From the NCBI GenBank assembly GCA_016584305.1, contig JACEEZ010020917.1, positions 555,331 through 619,330 of the forward strand: a DNA stretch of 64,000 bases, in the 5' to 3' direction. The translations under genes were made by a program, and so were the position numbers. The notes beneath the pieces were generated by a model that did not search any database, had not been told where the DNA came from, and was given only the letters and a program-made list of their open reading frames with translations. Positions 1 through 11,889 of this stretch are shown piece after piece. This DNA is from Chionoecetes opilio. Taxonomy: Eukaryota; Arthropoda; Malacostraca; Decapoda; Majidae. How positions within the stretch are numbered: position 1 is the stretch's first letter; every line of letters begins with the position of its first letter.

Positions 1-330
1 CCTCACCCGCCTCCGCCTGGGCCACACGACACTCACAACTCACCTGCACCGCCTCCGTCTGTCCCCTGACCCTCACTGCCCCTGGTGCAGGAATGTTCCG
101 GAGACTATTGAACACTTTCTGCTGCAGTGTCTGCGCTTCCACTCCCACCATGTAGTGCTACACTCAACTCCTCGCCCTGAACGTCACCACCTTTGACCTG
201 CCCACCTGCTGGTGGCGGTTTGCGTCACCCCCTCCCGGCAACACGCTATCATCTGCCTCACCTGTGCCTTCCTGAGGAAGACGGGTCACCAGGGCTCATA
301 GTGCTCCCCAAGGGATCCTCGCAGCCCTAG
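1..330 (+). mobile_element. 3' end of RNase-H-bearing LINE (LINE-R)
   Basis: The reading frame ends with a cysteine motif of the form CPWCRN...ETIEHFLLQC, the C-terminal zinc-binding segment found after the RNase H domain in I-group non-LTR retrotransposons. The copy ends in an AAC-rich tail at about 331-346. The fuller copy at 23835-24617 shows the RNase H domain itself. The start lies outside the window and the frame is broken after the cysteine motif. Confidence 0.75.
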
Positions 331-349
331 AACAACAACAACAAAAACG

Positions 350-606
350 TTCAACAACGTGGCGTTTTCGGTGACCCGAGTTCGATTCTTGATGATGGCT
401 TTAAAATCCACTTTAAATCTTTCTCTGCACTGTCGAGTGGCCTAAGAACACCCACATGCTGCCCATTAACTCTTATAAAAAATCCTGTGTGCGCCACCAC
501 GGGCGAGGGCCAACCATCACAGCCCTTGAGTGAACCTCCAGGACCTACCATCCCACCCCTGGAGGTCACTGACTAACGGCGCTATAGGCACACACACAAA
601 AAAAAC
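350..606 (+). mobile_element. SINE-A fragment, tRNA-derived, 5' truncated
   Basis: The sequence matches the body of the SINE seen complete at 32813-33147, from the B-box region (GACCCGAGTTCGATTC) to the conserved GCGCTATAGGCA end and A-rich tail. The tRNA-like head is missing because a LINE-R tail abuts it at about 350. Confidence 0.75.
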
Positions 607-714
607 GTGTACGAAGCAGCGCGAAACTCTGGGAGATAATGCGCGAAAGTCGGGATGGTAAGAATTTAGAACTCACCGCGAAACTCAAGGATCGCGAAAC
701 TCGGGAGGGTACTG
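607..714 (-). repeat. T8 terminal fragment
   Basis: It contains repeated CGCGAAACTCG and GAAACTCGG blocks and ends in GGGAGGGTACTG followed by TA. This is the same terminus as at 19730-19850 and, reversed, at 60986-61115. No partner end is present upstream. Confidence 0.6.
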
Positions 715-1189
715 TATTCTAGCTCATAGTTCCACCATCTCCAAAAGTAGTCCCCTTGAGCTTGTATGTAGTAATTCCAGTGTTTGTTTCTACAATTCCA
801 TGCATCCCTGGAAGTCTAAATGGGTGACGGTTTTAAGCACTTCCTTCTATTCTGGATCTTCTCAGTCACGTGAAAATGACGCCCCTTCAGCTAGAGTTTC
901 AGCTTGGGGAACAGGAAAAATGTAGGGGGCAAGGGCAGGTGAATAGAATGACTGCCATTCATTAAGAAGCCAGGGACTGCTGAACAACGAGTGAGGTGTG
1001 GGGGGGAGGGCATGTGTTGTCATGATGAAGCCAGTCCTACCACTGTTCTAGGCATTGAGTGAATGGCCTGCCTCGTAGCTTGCTGTTGACAGTTTGACAA
1101 GGGGGGAGGAATTCCTTGTGGACAATCCCTTGGATGTCAAAGAAAACAATTAACATGAACTTGAAATTGCGGCCAGCTTAATAAACTTT
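715..1189. other. Unannotated stretch
   Basis: I see no coding signal, repeat boundary or RNA gene here. It lies just downstream of the antisense mariner remnant, so part of it may be mariner 3' sequence too decayed to recognise. Confidence 0.4.
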
Positions 1190-1570
1190 TATTGGCTTGA
1201 TGACTTGGCAGAATAGAGTCTGTGATGACTCTTTGTCTCAGGTTCATAACAATAAACTTAGGATGATTCATCATGACCGTGGAGATGAAGGTGGGATCAT
1301 CTCTGATTTGATCTTTGAGCTCCATGCAAGCCACCTGATGTGCTCTCTGGTCAGCACTCAGCAATCTTGGCACAAATTTTGCAGCAATGTGTCTCGTGTT
1401 CAATAAGTCCAGCAGAATGTTTTGAATACTCCTTTACAACAGTCCTGCAGTATCACAAGCATCATGTACAGCTTATCTGTGATCTGCAAAGATTGCCTCG
1501 CTCATTTTTTCAATGTTTCGTGGTGTGCTCGTCAACAGTCATCCAGAACACTCGCCATCATTGACGGATA
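1190..1570 (-). pseudogene. mariner transposase remnant, central part
   Basis: On the - strand, residues beginning TRHIAAKFVPRLL and continuing with a D-x-x-x-Q-R-x-x-x-V block match the segment that follows the helix-turn-helix region in mariner transposases, ahead of the first catalytic Asp. Upstream residues (1400-1560) look like the HTH linker but carry stops. The catalytic triad is not readable. The N-terminus of the same transposase appears at 2396-2530 in the same orientation, so the two are probably one element split by about 0.8 kb. It is non-functional. Confidence 0.7.
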
Positions 1571-2395
1571 TTCATATCCTTATATATATCCTTCCTTGAA
1601 AGGCTTGTACCTGAAGAATGTTTTGCTTTTTGGCGTGGCATTGTTACTGTGAAAACTTGTTACAGAAATTATTGAATTGATTTCTTACCTCCAAAATACC
1701 CAACCTATATTTTCCCGACACTATACCCCAGCTAGCACTAACTAAGGTACTTATTAGGTGTATAGTAGGGTTGAGATGGCTTGAAGGATTCATCAAATAT
1801 TGCATGGACAGTGTTCAGGCCGGCGTGTTTGTCTGGCCGGGAGGTGAAGCGGCGATATTCCACGGAGTTGGGCCGGCGTGACGCGGCAGGAAGTGAGTGT
1901 ATTGGTGTCGGCGTCCGGGCTATCAACCCGGCTTAAGTGACGCGGCGGAATAGTCGCTGTGTTGTTTAAAACACGTCCTTGGCTTAACCGAATAATCGGT
2001 TTTCAATGATCTATACAACTTCTTGTTCTTATTAGAGAAACTAACAAGAGGTCTTGCTATGGTGAGAAATGGGAGTGTACTGCCATTTCAACCATGGCGG
2101 CAGGGCCGCCACGAAATACATACATGATTATGTGTCAACGTATCTGAGGCGAAAATGTTATCAACGGCTGCTTACACCCAAACCAGTCGTTTCTAATCAA
2201 GGTGGCAACGGTCAATACCACTGGGATTGTATATTTACCATATCCCAATGCGTTTATTTTAATTAAATTACCTTAATTTATACCAATACCATTATAAATA
2301 TATTACATTCCTACTCTCCCCCTTACAGGGAGCGAACAACACCTCCCTCATTACAAAAGGGGGAGACAAAACTACCACTCTAGGAATTGAGAGGG
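1571..2395. other. Sequence separating two mariner fragments
   Basis: No open frame of note. A GC-richer patch at about 1810-1950 has repeated GGCCGG and GACGCGGC words and may be a short insertion, but I could not find its ends. It sits between two pieces of one mariner transposase. Confidence 0.35.
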
Positions 2396-2530
2396 TGGGA
2401 TAGTGGATAATTTCCACAGTTCCCAAAGGCTTCTTGAAGCAGCCGCTGGGTTTCTGCACCGTCTTGTTGATTTTGAAGCAAAACGTGATGCAGGTTCTTT
2501 GCTCCTTCAGATCCGCCATTGCAAAAATGC
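2396..2530 (-). pseudogene. mariner transposase remnant, N-terminus
   Basis: The - strand reads MADLKEQRTCITFCFKINKT, typical of the mariner N-terminal DNA-binding domain (family knowledge: M-x-D-x-K-E-Q-R-x-C-I-x-F-C-F-K-L-G-K-T). Similarity fades after about 30 residues. With 1190-1570 it makes a broken antisense mariner. Confidence 0.7.
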
Positions 2531-3016
2531 CGTGCCACCTCGACATGACATTACAAAGATCAGCATAACTCACCAACACACTCACTCATGCACACAGCTG
2601 CTGCCACACTGACTCACAAAGGCTGATGCTCCACCTAGCAGCAGAGGACCAAACTGCATACAGTTTGATCCCAGTGTTTAAATTCCTGGAACTTTTGGGT
2701 AGCACCTTATATCGGGCTTCCCTTAAAAGGGCAACTCATAAAATTAAAAACTAGCAAATTTGAGTTTGAAAGTTATAGGTTGATTAGTTTCTGTGGGAAA
2801 AACTTATGGGGACTGGAGCTCAGAAAATGTAATGCTAAGCATTCAAATAAGTATATTTATATTTCACTCACATGATATGTAAATAAGACCTTGTGTATAC
2901 ATATGGTATGAAATATTGTTATCCAAGAGGATCATTGAAATCCTAAACTTGTGTGAAATGACTGGGACTATGTCCTTTATAACTAGATAATGACAAAACA
3001 AACTTACCACTTGCAG
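2531..3016. other. Intronic sequence upstream of first visible exon
   Basis: No open frame or repeat end. The last bases form the splice acceptor TTGCAG at 3011-3016, preceded by a weak pyrimidine tract. Earlier exons of the host gene must lie upstream of the window because the exon at 3017 opens in mid-protein. Confidence 0.5.
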
Positions 3017-3144
3017 CCACTCAACAAGTCCGTGGAAGAGGGAGGCCTGGTGCTGCAGTGCACTGTGTATGCGTCACTGCTCCCTTTCAATGTATCTTTC
3101 TTCATTGGCCAACACCAAATATACAGCCGGGAAATCAACAAGTG
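3017..3144 (+). CDS. Host gene exon a, extracellular Ig-like protein (partial)
   Basis: This is the first of four exons I assign to one gene. The frame opens in phase 0 after TTGCAG and reads PLNKSVEEGGLVLQC, then residues including FNVSFF, and ends AAG-TG before the donor GTGAGG, leaving two bases of a codon. The exon at 6032 supplies the missing base, giving TGT (Cys). The pattern SVEEGG-LVLQC resembles the A'-B strands of an Ig fold, with the FNVSFF stretch as a C-like strand; this family reading is inference. Two N-glycosylation sequons (NKS, NVS) point to an extracellular chain. No signal peptide is present, so the start codon lies in an unseen upstream exon. I do not recognise an orthologue. 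Confidence 0.75.
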
Positions 3145-4451
3145 GTGAGGCAAGCTTTCTATGATCTGCATGTTATGTTTAAACTCATGTCAGAACTTGT
3201 GAAATGATTACCCAGGACATTGATTTATATCCATTCATCTATCCATTCATCCATCCATGCATTGTCATTAAGATGATTTTGAATGTTTCTGAAATAATCT
3301 TCAGCCATTTCAAAGTTTGAAAGGACTGATGTAATTTTTTACTTCACATAACTGTCTATTGCATGGTGTGAAGGGTATGCATGTATCTTGAATATCTACT
3401 GATTTTCGTTTTTTTCTAATATGTTGTGTACATTTAAAATGGTATTTCCTACCAAGTTTCAAGTAATTTGCAATACAAATTATTGCAAAATTTGTAAAAA
3501 TGGCATTTCTGCTGAAACTGAAGGACAATGAAATCATTTTGGATATCACTATGTTGATGAAGAAATATCAGATGTACCTTATACACTTCTTAATCAATCC
3601 ATAAGAACAGGATTTTGCTTTTGCTTTTTATTTTGTAGGAGAAAAAGTAAATTTTTGCAATAGTTTCGAATATACAAAATGCTAAATTGTGCCTAGAATT
3701 TACCCTGATAGAAAAATTAAGTCTTAATCAAAAGATTACATTTTTGACCCTCTCTGAAAGAGGGGTGAAAATGTAGACATTGTGGACATTTATGAGACAC
3801 TCCTAATCCTGTGTAATCCAGGTCCACTGCCCTGTGTTTAATTACATACCAGATAAGCTGACTGACAGCATTAGAGGAAAGAATATAAATAGGGATGTAA
3901 TTATGATGTTCAAAGTAATGAGGGGAATGTAACGGGGCTGATACCTTTAGGAATAAGGTATAATGGAAGAACAAAGGGTCACAAGTACCTAGGGAAGACG
4001 ACTACAGGCGTGAACGCCAAAATATCTGGCTTCCCAATTAGAAGCATTGAGGCGTAGAATGGGTTGCACACGGAAATGGTTCTAGCAAGGAACATACATG
4101 ATATTAAGACAAAATTGGGTTAAGGTAGATATGCAGACAAGACAATACAAACATGACCTATCCTTGAAATGATTTAGAAAAGCCATTCCTAAGAATCTCA
4201 AAGTAAATCTGCCACAAGAGTCTGGCAGCCTTGAGGGATCCAAAAGTGTTTTGTAGTAAATATTGAACTCTTTTTAGTGTCCGTTGTCACTCATTTAGCA
4301 GATCTACAGTTGTTTAAAAAAAGTATGAGTAACACCATCTATGCCATACATGAACAATTCAGTGAGTAGTGTGTTCTCTCTTCAATAGGAACATACAAGT
4401 GCTTGTGGGCCCTTCGGACCCATGTATTGATGTTTGTAGTAGTAGTATATA
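3145..4451. other. Intron, first part, no recognised element
   Basis: AT-rich intronic DNA with a short ATCC/CATC run at 3234-3262. No repeat family shared with the rest of the window was found here. Confidence 0.45.
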
Positions 4452-5243
4452 CAGTCAAACCTCGATATAACGGACTAAAGGGGGGGAGGAGTGGTCCGTT
4501 AAAGCTGATTGTCCGTTATAGCGAGGGTATTTTCCCAAGGGTGGAAAAATATATGAAAAAAATGGAAAAATTGTGAAATAAATGAGAAATAATCACGAAC
4601 ACAACCAGACTGTGTAGCTATGTTGGGAGGTAAACAGTGACTGGCACTACATGCTGAATTTGGTCCGCTCCTACACGTGAAATAAATGAGAAATAATCCC
4701 AAACACAACCAGACTGTGTAGCTAGTCAAGCTCAAGCTCTAGTGGAAGGTAAACAAATTAACCAGATTCAGGTAAACAGATTCAGCCGTGGCTTCCAAAG
4801 GTATTGCTTATTATCATGACTAATGCTCATTATTATATATATTATACGGTTGTGAAGTGCAGTTCTATACACGTGTCACTATTTAGGTCAGTGTAGCACT
4901 GCGTGTCACCTTAGATAAGGGTGATTTAGGGTGTTGAGGTGACAGGGAGGCGTAGCAGCGGCCACGCCATAACACTAATAGTCACTATTTTAAACAATAC
5001 ACACCTTCTACCACTAAATCACTAGCAACACTTGTTTCCATCCTTATAATATTATATCTTAATATGTGATACATCAAAACTCCTTAAAACCCAAGCATTC
5101 CAAAGTAAAATGAGAAAATAATACAATTATGTTGAGTTGACAATTCGAGCGGCGATAAGCGGTCTAATATGAAAGAAAAAAAGAAAAAAAATCACGCAAA
5201 TGGAGTCCGTTACATCGAGGTCCGTTATATCGAGGTTTGACTG
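4452..5243. mobile_element. T1 element, non-autonomous pogo-like, complete
   Basis: It begins CAGTCAAACCTCGATATAAC and ends with the reverse complement, each flanked by TA. The subterminal region repeats the word GTCCGTTA several times on both sides, as expected for iterated transposase-binding sites. It is 792 bp long with no transposase. An internal pair of near-identical segments (ACACAACCAGACTGTGTAGC) occurs twice at about 4600 and 4705. Related copies lie at 6943-7919 and 28405-30242. Confidence 0.85.
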
Positions 5244-6031
5244 TATTAGACAACATGTGATTGCAAACTCCAATAGTGTTGTTGCTGTCGTTGGTCACTG
5301 GTCAAAGTGCCTCGGGGCAAAGTGACCACGTTCCGTGTGATTCCAACCCTTTGTGTGCCGTGTGATTCCAACACACACACACTCACACCGAGGCCACCGT
5401 GAGCTCACACACGCACACAAACGTCCATGAGTCTACTGAGTTTGTGGAAGGCGGCACGACGTTACCGCAGAGTTTGTCCTGTAATCTAATACTCCTAAAG
5501 TGTTTTTAGCCCAAAAGCCCCCTTCAAAATGATTCAATCGACATGGGACCAAGCCGCTTACCACCTATGATTTATTTGCGAATTTATGAGCCTACTCTCA
5601 TCAAAATTGAATTTACAGTTTCGGCTACCCAAAACAGACAGACAGACACACACACAGACACATGGCTACTCCTATAGTATATTAGATGACCAGTATGCAA
5701 TTTTTTTTATCTTTCATAGGTATGTTTTCTCGATCTGAAAACATGGTGTTATCAAAGCTTAGGACGCAGACAGTCAATATGACAAGAACACGACCATTAG
5801 TTATCTGACTTTGTTATGATTGATAATTGCAAAATTTGTTTATTGATATTATTATATTAACCTTCTATTACATTTCTTTGGCCTCTAAAACTGATTTACC
5901 ACATAAAAACATAGTATATGTACTGATGAAACAGATGATACTGAATCTATTATATATTATCCTATCTTATCTGTATTATCTTACTATCTTATGTACTATC
6001 TTGGTTTTAACATCCATAAATATCTTTCCAG
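5244..6031. other. Intron, second part, with a possible element end
   Basis: A CA-rich stretch lies at 5371-5420. At 5500-5690 there is a block ending in a GACAGACAGACACACA run and CTATAGTATATTAG, which resembles a decayed Helitron or Tc1-type terminus read backwards; no matching end was found. The acceptor for the next exon is TTTCCAG at 6025-6031. Confidence 0.35.
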
Positions 6032-6314
6032 TAAAGAATTTATCGAGGATGAAGCAATGTCTATCGGGTTTGAGAAAGATGAGGACGTCACCCATGACAA
6101 CGACACCACATGCTCCCGTGATGATGTCTGCGTCAACAACACCGTCTGCGCCATCACACTCAAGGCAAACGGCTACGACCCAGACCTGGACTGGGGAGAA
6201 TTCAGCGCGGAAGTCAGCCATGGCATCAACAACCTGACGCGGCAATCCGTTGTGGTGGATCCTGACCCGCGGCTGCTTGTGGTGGTGGAGCCGCTCAGTG
6301 CCTCGGTGGACAAG
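6032..6314 (+). CDS. Host gene exon b, cysteine-rich extracellular segment
   Basis: It opens with the single base that completes the split Cys codon from 3144, then reads KEFIEDEAMSIGFEKDEDV and continues through TTCSRDDVCVNNTVC to end at GTG-GAC-AAG before the donor GTCAGG. It is 283 bp (one base plus 94 codons) and leaves in phase 0. Three Cys lie within twelve residues, and sequons NDT, NNT and NLT are present. The end (VVVEPLSASVDK) runs naturally into the next exon (NGSTNLTC). Codon use is markedly GC-richer than the flanking intron, supporting selection. A longer overlapping frame from 5827 is a shadow. Function is unknown. Confidence 0.78.
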
Positions 6315-6784
6315 GTCAGGAAGGGGCAGGGGAGGAAGGGGTCATGAGGGGCTGCACGCTTTATCCATCAGGAATATTCCATTTGGCTTGTCTCTGTGTA
6401 ACAAGTAGTGATATCCATCGTAAAATTGGATAAGTTTTCCATTTTTCTTATGTAATTCATTGAATCCTACAATGTCCTATCTGATGTTTTCTTGCTATAT
6501 TTAGCCTATTTGCCTTAATGTTATATCTCATTAACTTGGTTTGCTATATTGTTTCCATGTATGTCTTATTCCTAATGGTTTTTGTACGTCTGCATCTTCG
6601 CAACCTCTACCACTAGATCCTTTTAGTATGTATCAAGTCTAGTGTAGTCATATCTATTGTCTGCTTCTGACAATTTCCTGAAAGGGATGAAGAAGAAGAA
6701 TCTTGGCTCCCTCCTAAGTGCCTCATCATACTATGTCGTTGCACCATCACTGCATCTTTATATGTATGCAACTATGTTGATTAA

Positions 6785-6860
6785 CGCATTTTACGGCTTA
6801 TAAGACACACTGTTTCCCCAAAAAAATACCCTGAAAAATACTCTTGCGTCTTCTAAGACT
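6785..6860. repeat. Fragment of a T10-related terminus
   Basis: It reads ATTTTACGGCTTATAAGACA then CCCCAAAAAAATACCCTGAAA. The same block occurs at 13399-13458 and 45484-45550. It resembles the T10 terminus (CCGTATTTGCCGGCGCATAA) but is a separate family, and only one end is present at each site. Confidence 0.5.
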
Positions 6861-6942
6861 GATGTTGTAGGAGTTTAGCTTAGGTAGCTATTCAATTCAG
6901 CCTCTTATATGATGTAACCTCAGTACTTATCTGTTACAAGTA

Positions 6943-7919
6943 CAGTCGACCCTCGATTTAACAGACTTCGGATTTAACGGACTCCATTCGCGAGACAAAT
7001 TTACAGGCAAGAATGGCATATCAAACCGCTTATCGCCGCTCGAATTGTCAATTCAGCATAATTTTTTCCATTTTATTTTGGAATTCTTGGGTTGTAAGGA
7101 GTTTAAATGTATCAGCTATTAAGATATATAAGGTAGGAGCCTGTGTTGCTAGTGATTTAGTTGTAGAAGGTGTGTATGTGGGTTAAAATAGTGAATATTA
7201 GTACGTATTACAATTTCTTGACTTCTTGTGACCTATTTCTCTTAAGTTTCGCTTCGTAGGTCCTCTCCTCTCCTCTCCTCTCCTCTCTATTGTTAGCCGT
7301 AGCTTCCACCCCGGGAGACTGCAAACCGTCACACACACACAGCTGTTCGCCTGCACTGTTTTCGTCGATTGTAAACAAACATGGCTCCGACACCCAGGCA
7401 GGCTATCGCTGCTATACACTTACTTATGTATATTGTCAATCGTAGACAAGCATAACGAGCTAAAAACTTGCATGGATGCGTTCATGGTTGGCTCGTCGGA
7501 ACTCGTCAGACTCGTACTCTGACATCGATGGAAAAAGTGCTAGTGTGACGACGCTTTTAAGTGTCCGCCAGTCGGAGCGCATAGTACATGTTTATGACAG
7601 TCGGAGCGCATGTTTTACAAGCTCAGTTTAAGCTGTGTTCGCCTGTTTTTCGGTGTTTTTTATGCTTATTTATACTTGTTCAGTGCAGTGAAGTTATTAT
7701 GGCATCGAAAGAGAAGGGAAGTGGTAAAAGAAAGTGTGTGAATTTAAGTATTGCAGAGAAATTAGAACGTATTAAGAAGGTGGAATCATGTTTCTGTCGC
7801 CCGGGTGTGTGACGAGTATGATGTAAAGAAACGCACAGTGAGTGATATTCGCAAGTCTAAGGACAAACTCAGAGAATATGCCATTCAATGTTGATGCAAG
7901 TAAGGATAGGTACGCTATA
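6943..7919 (+). mobile_element. T1 element 5' part with transposase start (Tigger-like)
   Basis: The terminus CAGTCGACCCTCGATTTAAC follows TA and is close to that of the T1 copy at 28405. About 760 bp inside lies the start of a CENP-B/Tigger-type transposase, so this is the 5' end of a once autonomous relative of T1. A CCTCT microsatellite occurs at 7262-7287. The element is cut at 7920 by a T2 insertion and its 3' half was not found beyond 8597. Confidence 0.7.
7699..7893 (+). pseudogene. Tigger/pogo-like transposase N-terminus, frameshifted
   Basis: The frame starts MASKEKGSGKRKCVNLSIAE and continues with a helix of the form EKLERIKKVE. After a frameshift near 7795 it resumes as VCDEYDVKKRTVSDIRKSKD. 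This is the layout of the CENP-B N-terminal HTH of Tigger/Jerky-like transposases (S-x-x-E-K-L-x-x-I ... Y-x-V-x-x-x-T-V-x-D-I-x-K). It ends at a stop and just upstream of the T2 insertion. No DDE catalytic domain is present. Confidence 0.75.
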
Positions 7920-7921
7920 TA

Positions 7922-8596
7922 CAGTGGTACCTTGGCTTACGAGTTTAATTCGTTCATTGATTGAGCTCGTAACTCAATTTGCTCGTATATCAAATCAGTT
8001 TTCCCCATTGAAATTAATTGAAATACCATTAATCCGTTCCAGCCCCCCAAAAAACACCCCAATTTTTTTTACTGTACTTATATGACTGGACTGCACTCAC
8101 CCTCCGCCATTTGCATTCGCCAGTGTTTACACTCTGTGTATCAGCTGTTGGAAACAGCTGTGGGTGGAACTGCCGCTAAACGTACTGCACTCACCCTCCG
8201 CCATTTGCATTCGCCAGTGTTTATACTTTGTGTATCAGCTGTTGGTAAAAGCTGTGGGTGGAACTGCTGCTAAACGTACTGCACTCACCCTCCGCCATTT
8301 GCATTTGCCTGTGTGAGCACAACACAACAGAGATGCTTCCATGGCGAGGTAACCACGTGAAGTGAACGAGTGAGACGAGGGATGCTGGGCGGATGTTGTG
8401 GCGTTCGCTGCGCCAACTAGCGGCGGCGTATCTGAAGCTCGCTCGTTAAAAATAAATATTAAAAATAAAAACAAAAACAAAAAAACAACGCTTGTAACTG
8501 ATTTTGGCTCGCAATTCAAAGCAAAAAATCGACCGAGTGACTGCTCGTAACTCGGAAAACTCGTAAGTTGGGCACTAGTAAGTCAAGGTACCACTG
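7922..8596. mobile_element. T2 element, non-autonomous, complete
   Basis: It is flanked by TA and ends in imperfect inverted repeats CAGTGGTACCTTGGCTTACG and, from the other side, CAGTGGTACCTTGACTTACT. The word CTCGTA/CTCGTAA recurs subterminally. Its interior holds a 94-bp tandem repeat. It interrupts the T1 transposase region. Confidence 0.85.
8091..8312. repeat. 94-bp tandem repeat, about 2.3 copies
   Basis: CTGCACTCACCCTCCGCCAT starts at 8091, 8185 and 8279, exactly 94 bp apart. Each unit contains CAGCTGTTGG and AGCTGTGGGTGGAACTGC. It lies wholly inside the T2 element. Confidence 0.9.
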
Positions 8597-9338
<742 letters not shown>

Positions 9339-9977
9339 TATATATATATATATATACCATATTTGCCGGCGCATAAGACGCACCTCCGCATAAGACGTAC
9401 CCCTATTTTACAAGGAAGTTTTGAGAAGAAAAAAATATTGGTGTTTTTGAGTTTTTTTTTTTTCTCGTAAATTTATCAAAAGTTATTGAAAAAAAGGATT
9501 TGTAGGGGAAAGCAAATGATTATGAGCATGTACCTAAATATAATATTCACAGTGCAGTGAATGTGAATGAAAAATTATACTAGTTAAAAATTAAAGGGAA
9601 TGACAGGGTAACCAAAATCGGTCATAAACCATAATATATTGCAGGATGCCCCCACGAATTGATATTCTAATATTTTGCTACCTATGACATATAGCTTAGA
9701 TTTAATGTTGTAGGTATTCCTTTGCTGCTTTTCTGCTATGTGTTTAGACTTTGTGGAAAATTTGCAGTAAAGATATTGGTATTATTTTGGTAGTGGGCTT
9801 GCAAAAGTCCTAGGACTCTTACCTACATCATCGTGTAGCTTTCTCAATTCTGAGTATTTTGAGCCCCATTTCCCATGGCGCAATTGAATAATAATGGCAT
9901 TACACATACAGTAAAAGCCTTATAACTCGGCACTGTATAACTCGGAATTTGATATAACTCGGCATGGCAAAGACAAC

Positions 9978-9978
<1 letters not shown>

Positions 9979-10021
<43 letters not shown>

Positions 10022-10595
10022 CTCCCTCTCCCGGGGTGGCGCAGGCAGGATTGTTATAGTGACGCCCAGGGCCGGATCAAGAGCTGTGGGGGCCCTGGGG
10101 CTCAGCTTTTGTGGGGGCCCTATATTCGCACAAAAATTAAGCACTTTTGTGGGTATTTTGAGGCCTATGTTTGGCAAAGAACTATTAATGCATAGACTGG
10201 TATTCAGAGATAAAGGATGAAACAGAGACAGGCAAATATGTTTTGGTTTTGTAATTTGCCAATGTTTTTAATATTACTGCTTAAAGCTAATATACATATG
10301 GTTGGGGCCCTTTTGGTGGGGGCCCTTTTGGTGGGGGCCCTGGGGCTAGAGTCCCGGTAGCCCCCCCCTTAATCCGGCCCTGGACTGACGCCTGTGATTA
10401 GAGGCTCATGCCGCCCCCTGTGTCCTCCCATGCACTCACAGTCGAAGGTAGAGTTAATGGGCAGCATGTGGGTGTTCTTAGGCCACTCGACGGTGCAGAA
10501 AGATTTCAAGTGGATTTATGGGTCTCACTCGGGATCGAACTCGGGTCTTCGAGAACGCCACCCGGTGACGCTAACCACTCTGCTACCGCCTCACC
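9979..10595 (-). mobile_element. SINE-A, antisense, interrupted by a hAT
   Basis: A long T tract (9979-10020, the reverse of the A tail) leads into the SINE body, and the tRNA-like head (reverse complement of GAGGCGGTAGCAGAGTGG) ends near 10595. The junction with T3 sequence (TAAACTGCATCTC) is the same in four T3 copies in this window. Confidence 0.85.
10066..10383. mobile_element. Small hAT-like element, complete
   Basis: It starts CCAGGGCCGGATCAAG and ends CTTAATCCGGCCCTGG, flanked by AGTGACGC and ACTGACGC, an 8-bp target duplication with one mismatch. Terminal CAGGG and 8-bp TSD are hAT traits. It is 318 bp, non-coding, with GGGGGCCC repeats. The same insertion at the same SINE position occurs at 20776-21077. 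Confidence 0.82.
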
Positions 10596-11116
10596 TAAAC
10601 TGCATCTCATGGTTTTCACTCGGCATATCATGCCCTCACAACTTCTTGTGTGAACATGTAAACAGAAAGTCGGCAAAAAATAATGTATCTCGGCATATTG
10701 ATGTTATAACTGCATCTCTTCGCTTTCACTCACTTACCGTTCCCTGGTAAGTGTAGTTTTTATGCTTTTAATGTACTTTTTTTTTTTAACCATATCAGAG
10801 AAGGACATTGCATAACTCGGCACATTGAATAACTCGGCAAGGGCCAGAGCCCCTATCGTGCCGAGTTATAAGGCTTTTACTGTACTACCGAAAATCTACT
10901 GTTATTTCAGCCAAAAAGTTAAGTTAGGTTAAATCAGATTAGGTTAGGTTAGAAGTGGGATTTGGTTTAGTAACAGATGATATAGAGAAAAACGATAATT
11001 ACCAATAATATGGCAGTGTGAAGCATAGCAATGTTAGTGGGGCGGACCTGGAGGGGCAGGTTGCCCCCCCCCCCCCCCCCACCACACACACACGCATGTA
11101 AACAAACATTGATTTC

Positions 11117-11615
11117 GGTGTTATTTTACAATAGGACCGAAATTCCCTACACAATTGGGAGTATGGTTTCTGTTTACCTATTTGGATTCTAGGAAACATT
11201 CTCTATGAGTTCCGTCGCAAATGATTACTTTTGGAGATAATGACATGTACTTTATAGGGAGGCGAAAGACAAGTGTTTACATGCCTCACTCTTCTTCCTC
11301 TTGTGACCTGCATCACCTCTGTTTTTCCCTTGCCACGGACACTTTTTTAATGCATATTTGGCTTTAGATAGGAGGTTAAAGCGTGGGATTAGGTTAGGTT
11401 AGGTTAGTTTAGTGAGTCTAAAGGTGGGGTTAGGTTAGTTTAATTTTCATATCTCCTATACACTTCCTATTAAAAAACAAATTATACAGTATCTCCGAAA
11501 GTAGTGATTTGCGACGGAAGCTCATAGAGAAAATGCTTCTTAGAATTCAATAAAGTAAACGGAAACCACACTCCCAATTGTGTAGGGAATATCGGATCTA
11601 TTGTAAAAATTTACC
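11117..11615. mobile_element. LIR1, long-inverted-repeat element with 8-bp TSD
   Basis: The ends (GGTGTTATTTTACAATAGG and, reversed, GGTAAATTTTTACAATAGA) begin arms of roughly 140 bp that pair across the element, including ATTCCCTACACAATTGGGAG near both ends. It is flanked by perfect TTGATTTC copies at 11109-11116 and 11616-11623. Three T10 relatives keep the uninterrupted site AACATTGATTTCCGAC (27480s reversed, 41835, 52747). No transposase; a MULE-like or hAT-like origin is possible. Confidence 0.85.
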
Positions 11616-11889
11616 TTGATTTCCGACAAAAACGAGAGCCAGATTAATTCAAAACACATAAAAACTATTCAGAAGGACTAAGTTTCGGCCTCGAAATCGG
11701 TGTTTGTCCAATAACAAAAATTCACGAAGATATTTAGGTAACACTGTAAGGTAACCATCTCTACCTTGTTGTTATTGTTGTAATTGTTGAAAGGCACCGT
11801 TGTCGGGATCGACGATATTAGCCCTGGTTTACACCTATGAATCTATCACAGTCGCGAGGGTTGATTTGTCTTCAGGAAAGTACGGGTGA

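Larger units (their letters stand above)
9909..10882 (+). mobile_element. T3 element with SINE and hAT passengers
   Basis: It is bounded by TA and ends CAGTAAAAGCCTTATAACTC and GAGTTATAAGGCTTTTACTG. The word AACTCGGCA recurs near both ends. It is inserted in T10: other T10 copies read CATTACACGTAGTACCGAAA at the corresponding place (52542-52561), giving the empty site. Its interior holds an antisense SINE-A with a hAT nested inside it. Confidence 0.88.

Noticed and set aside
5827..6237. 136-codon frame overlapping exon b
   Set aside because: It is a shadow frame: it runs through the intron and splice acceptor, and its residues over the exon are low-complexity. The +0 frame from 6032 fits both splice phases.
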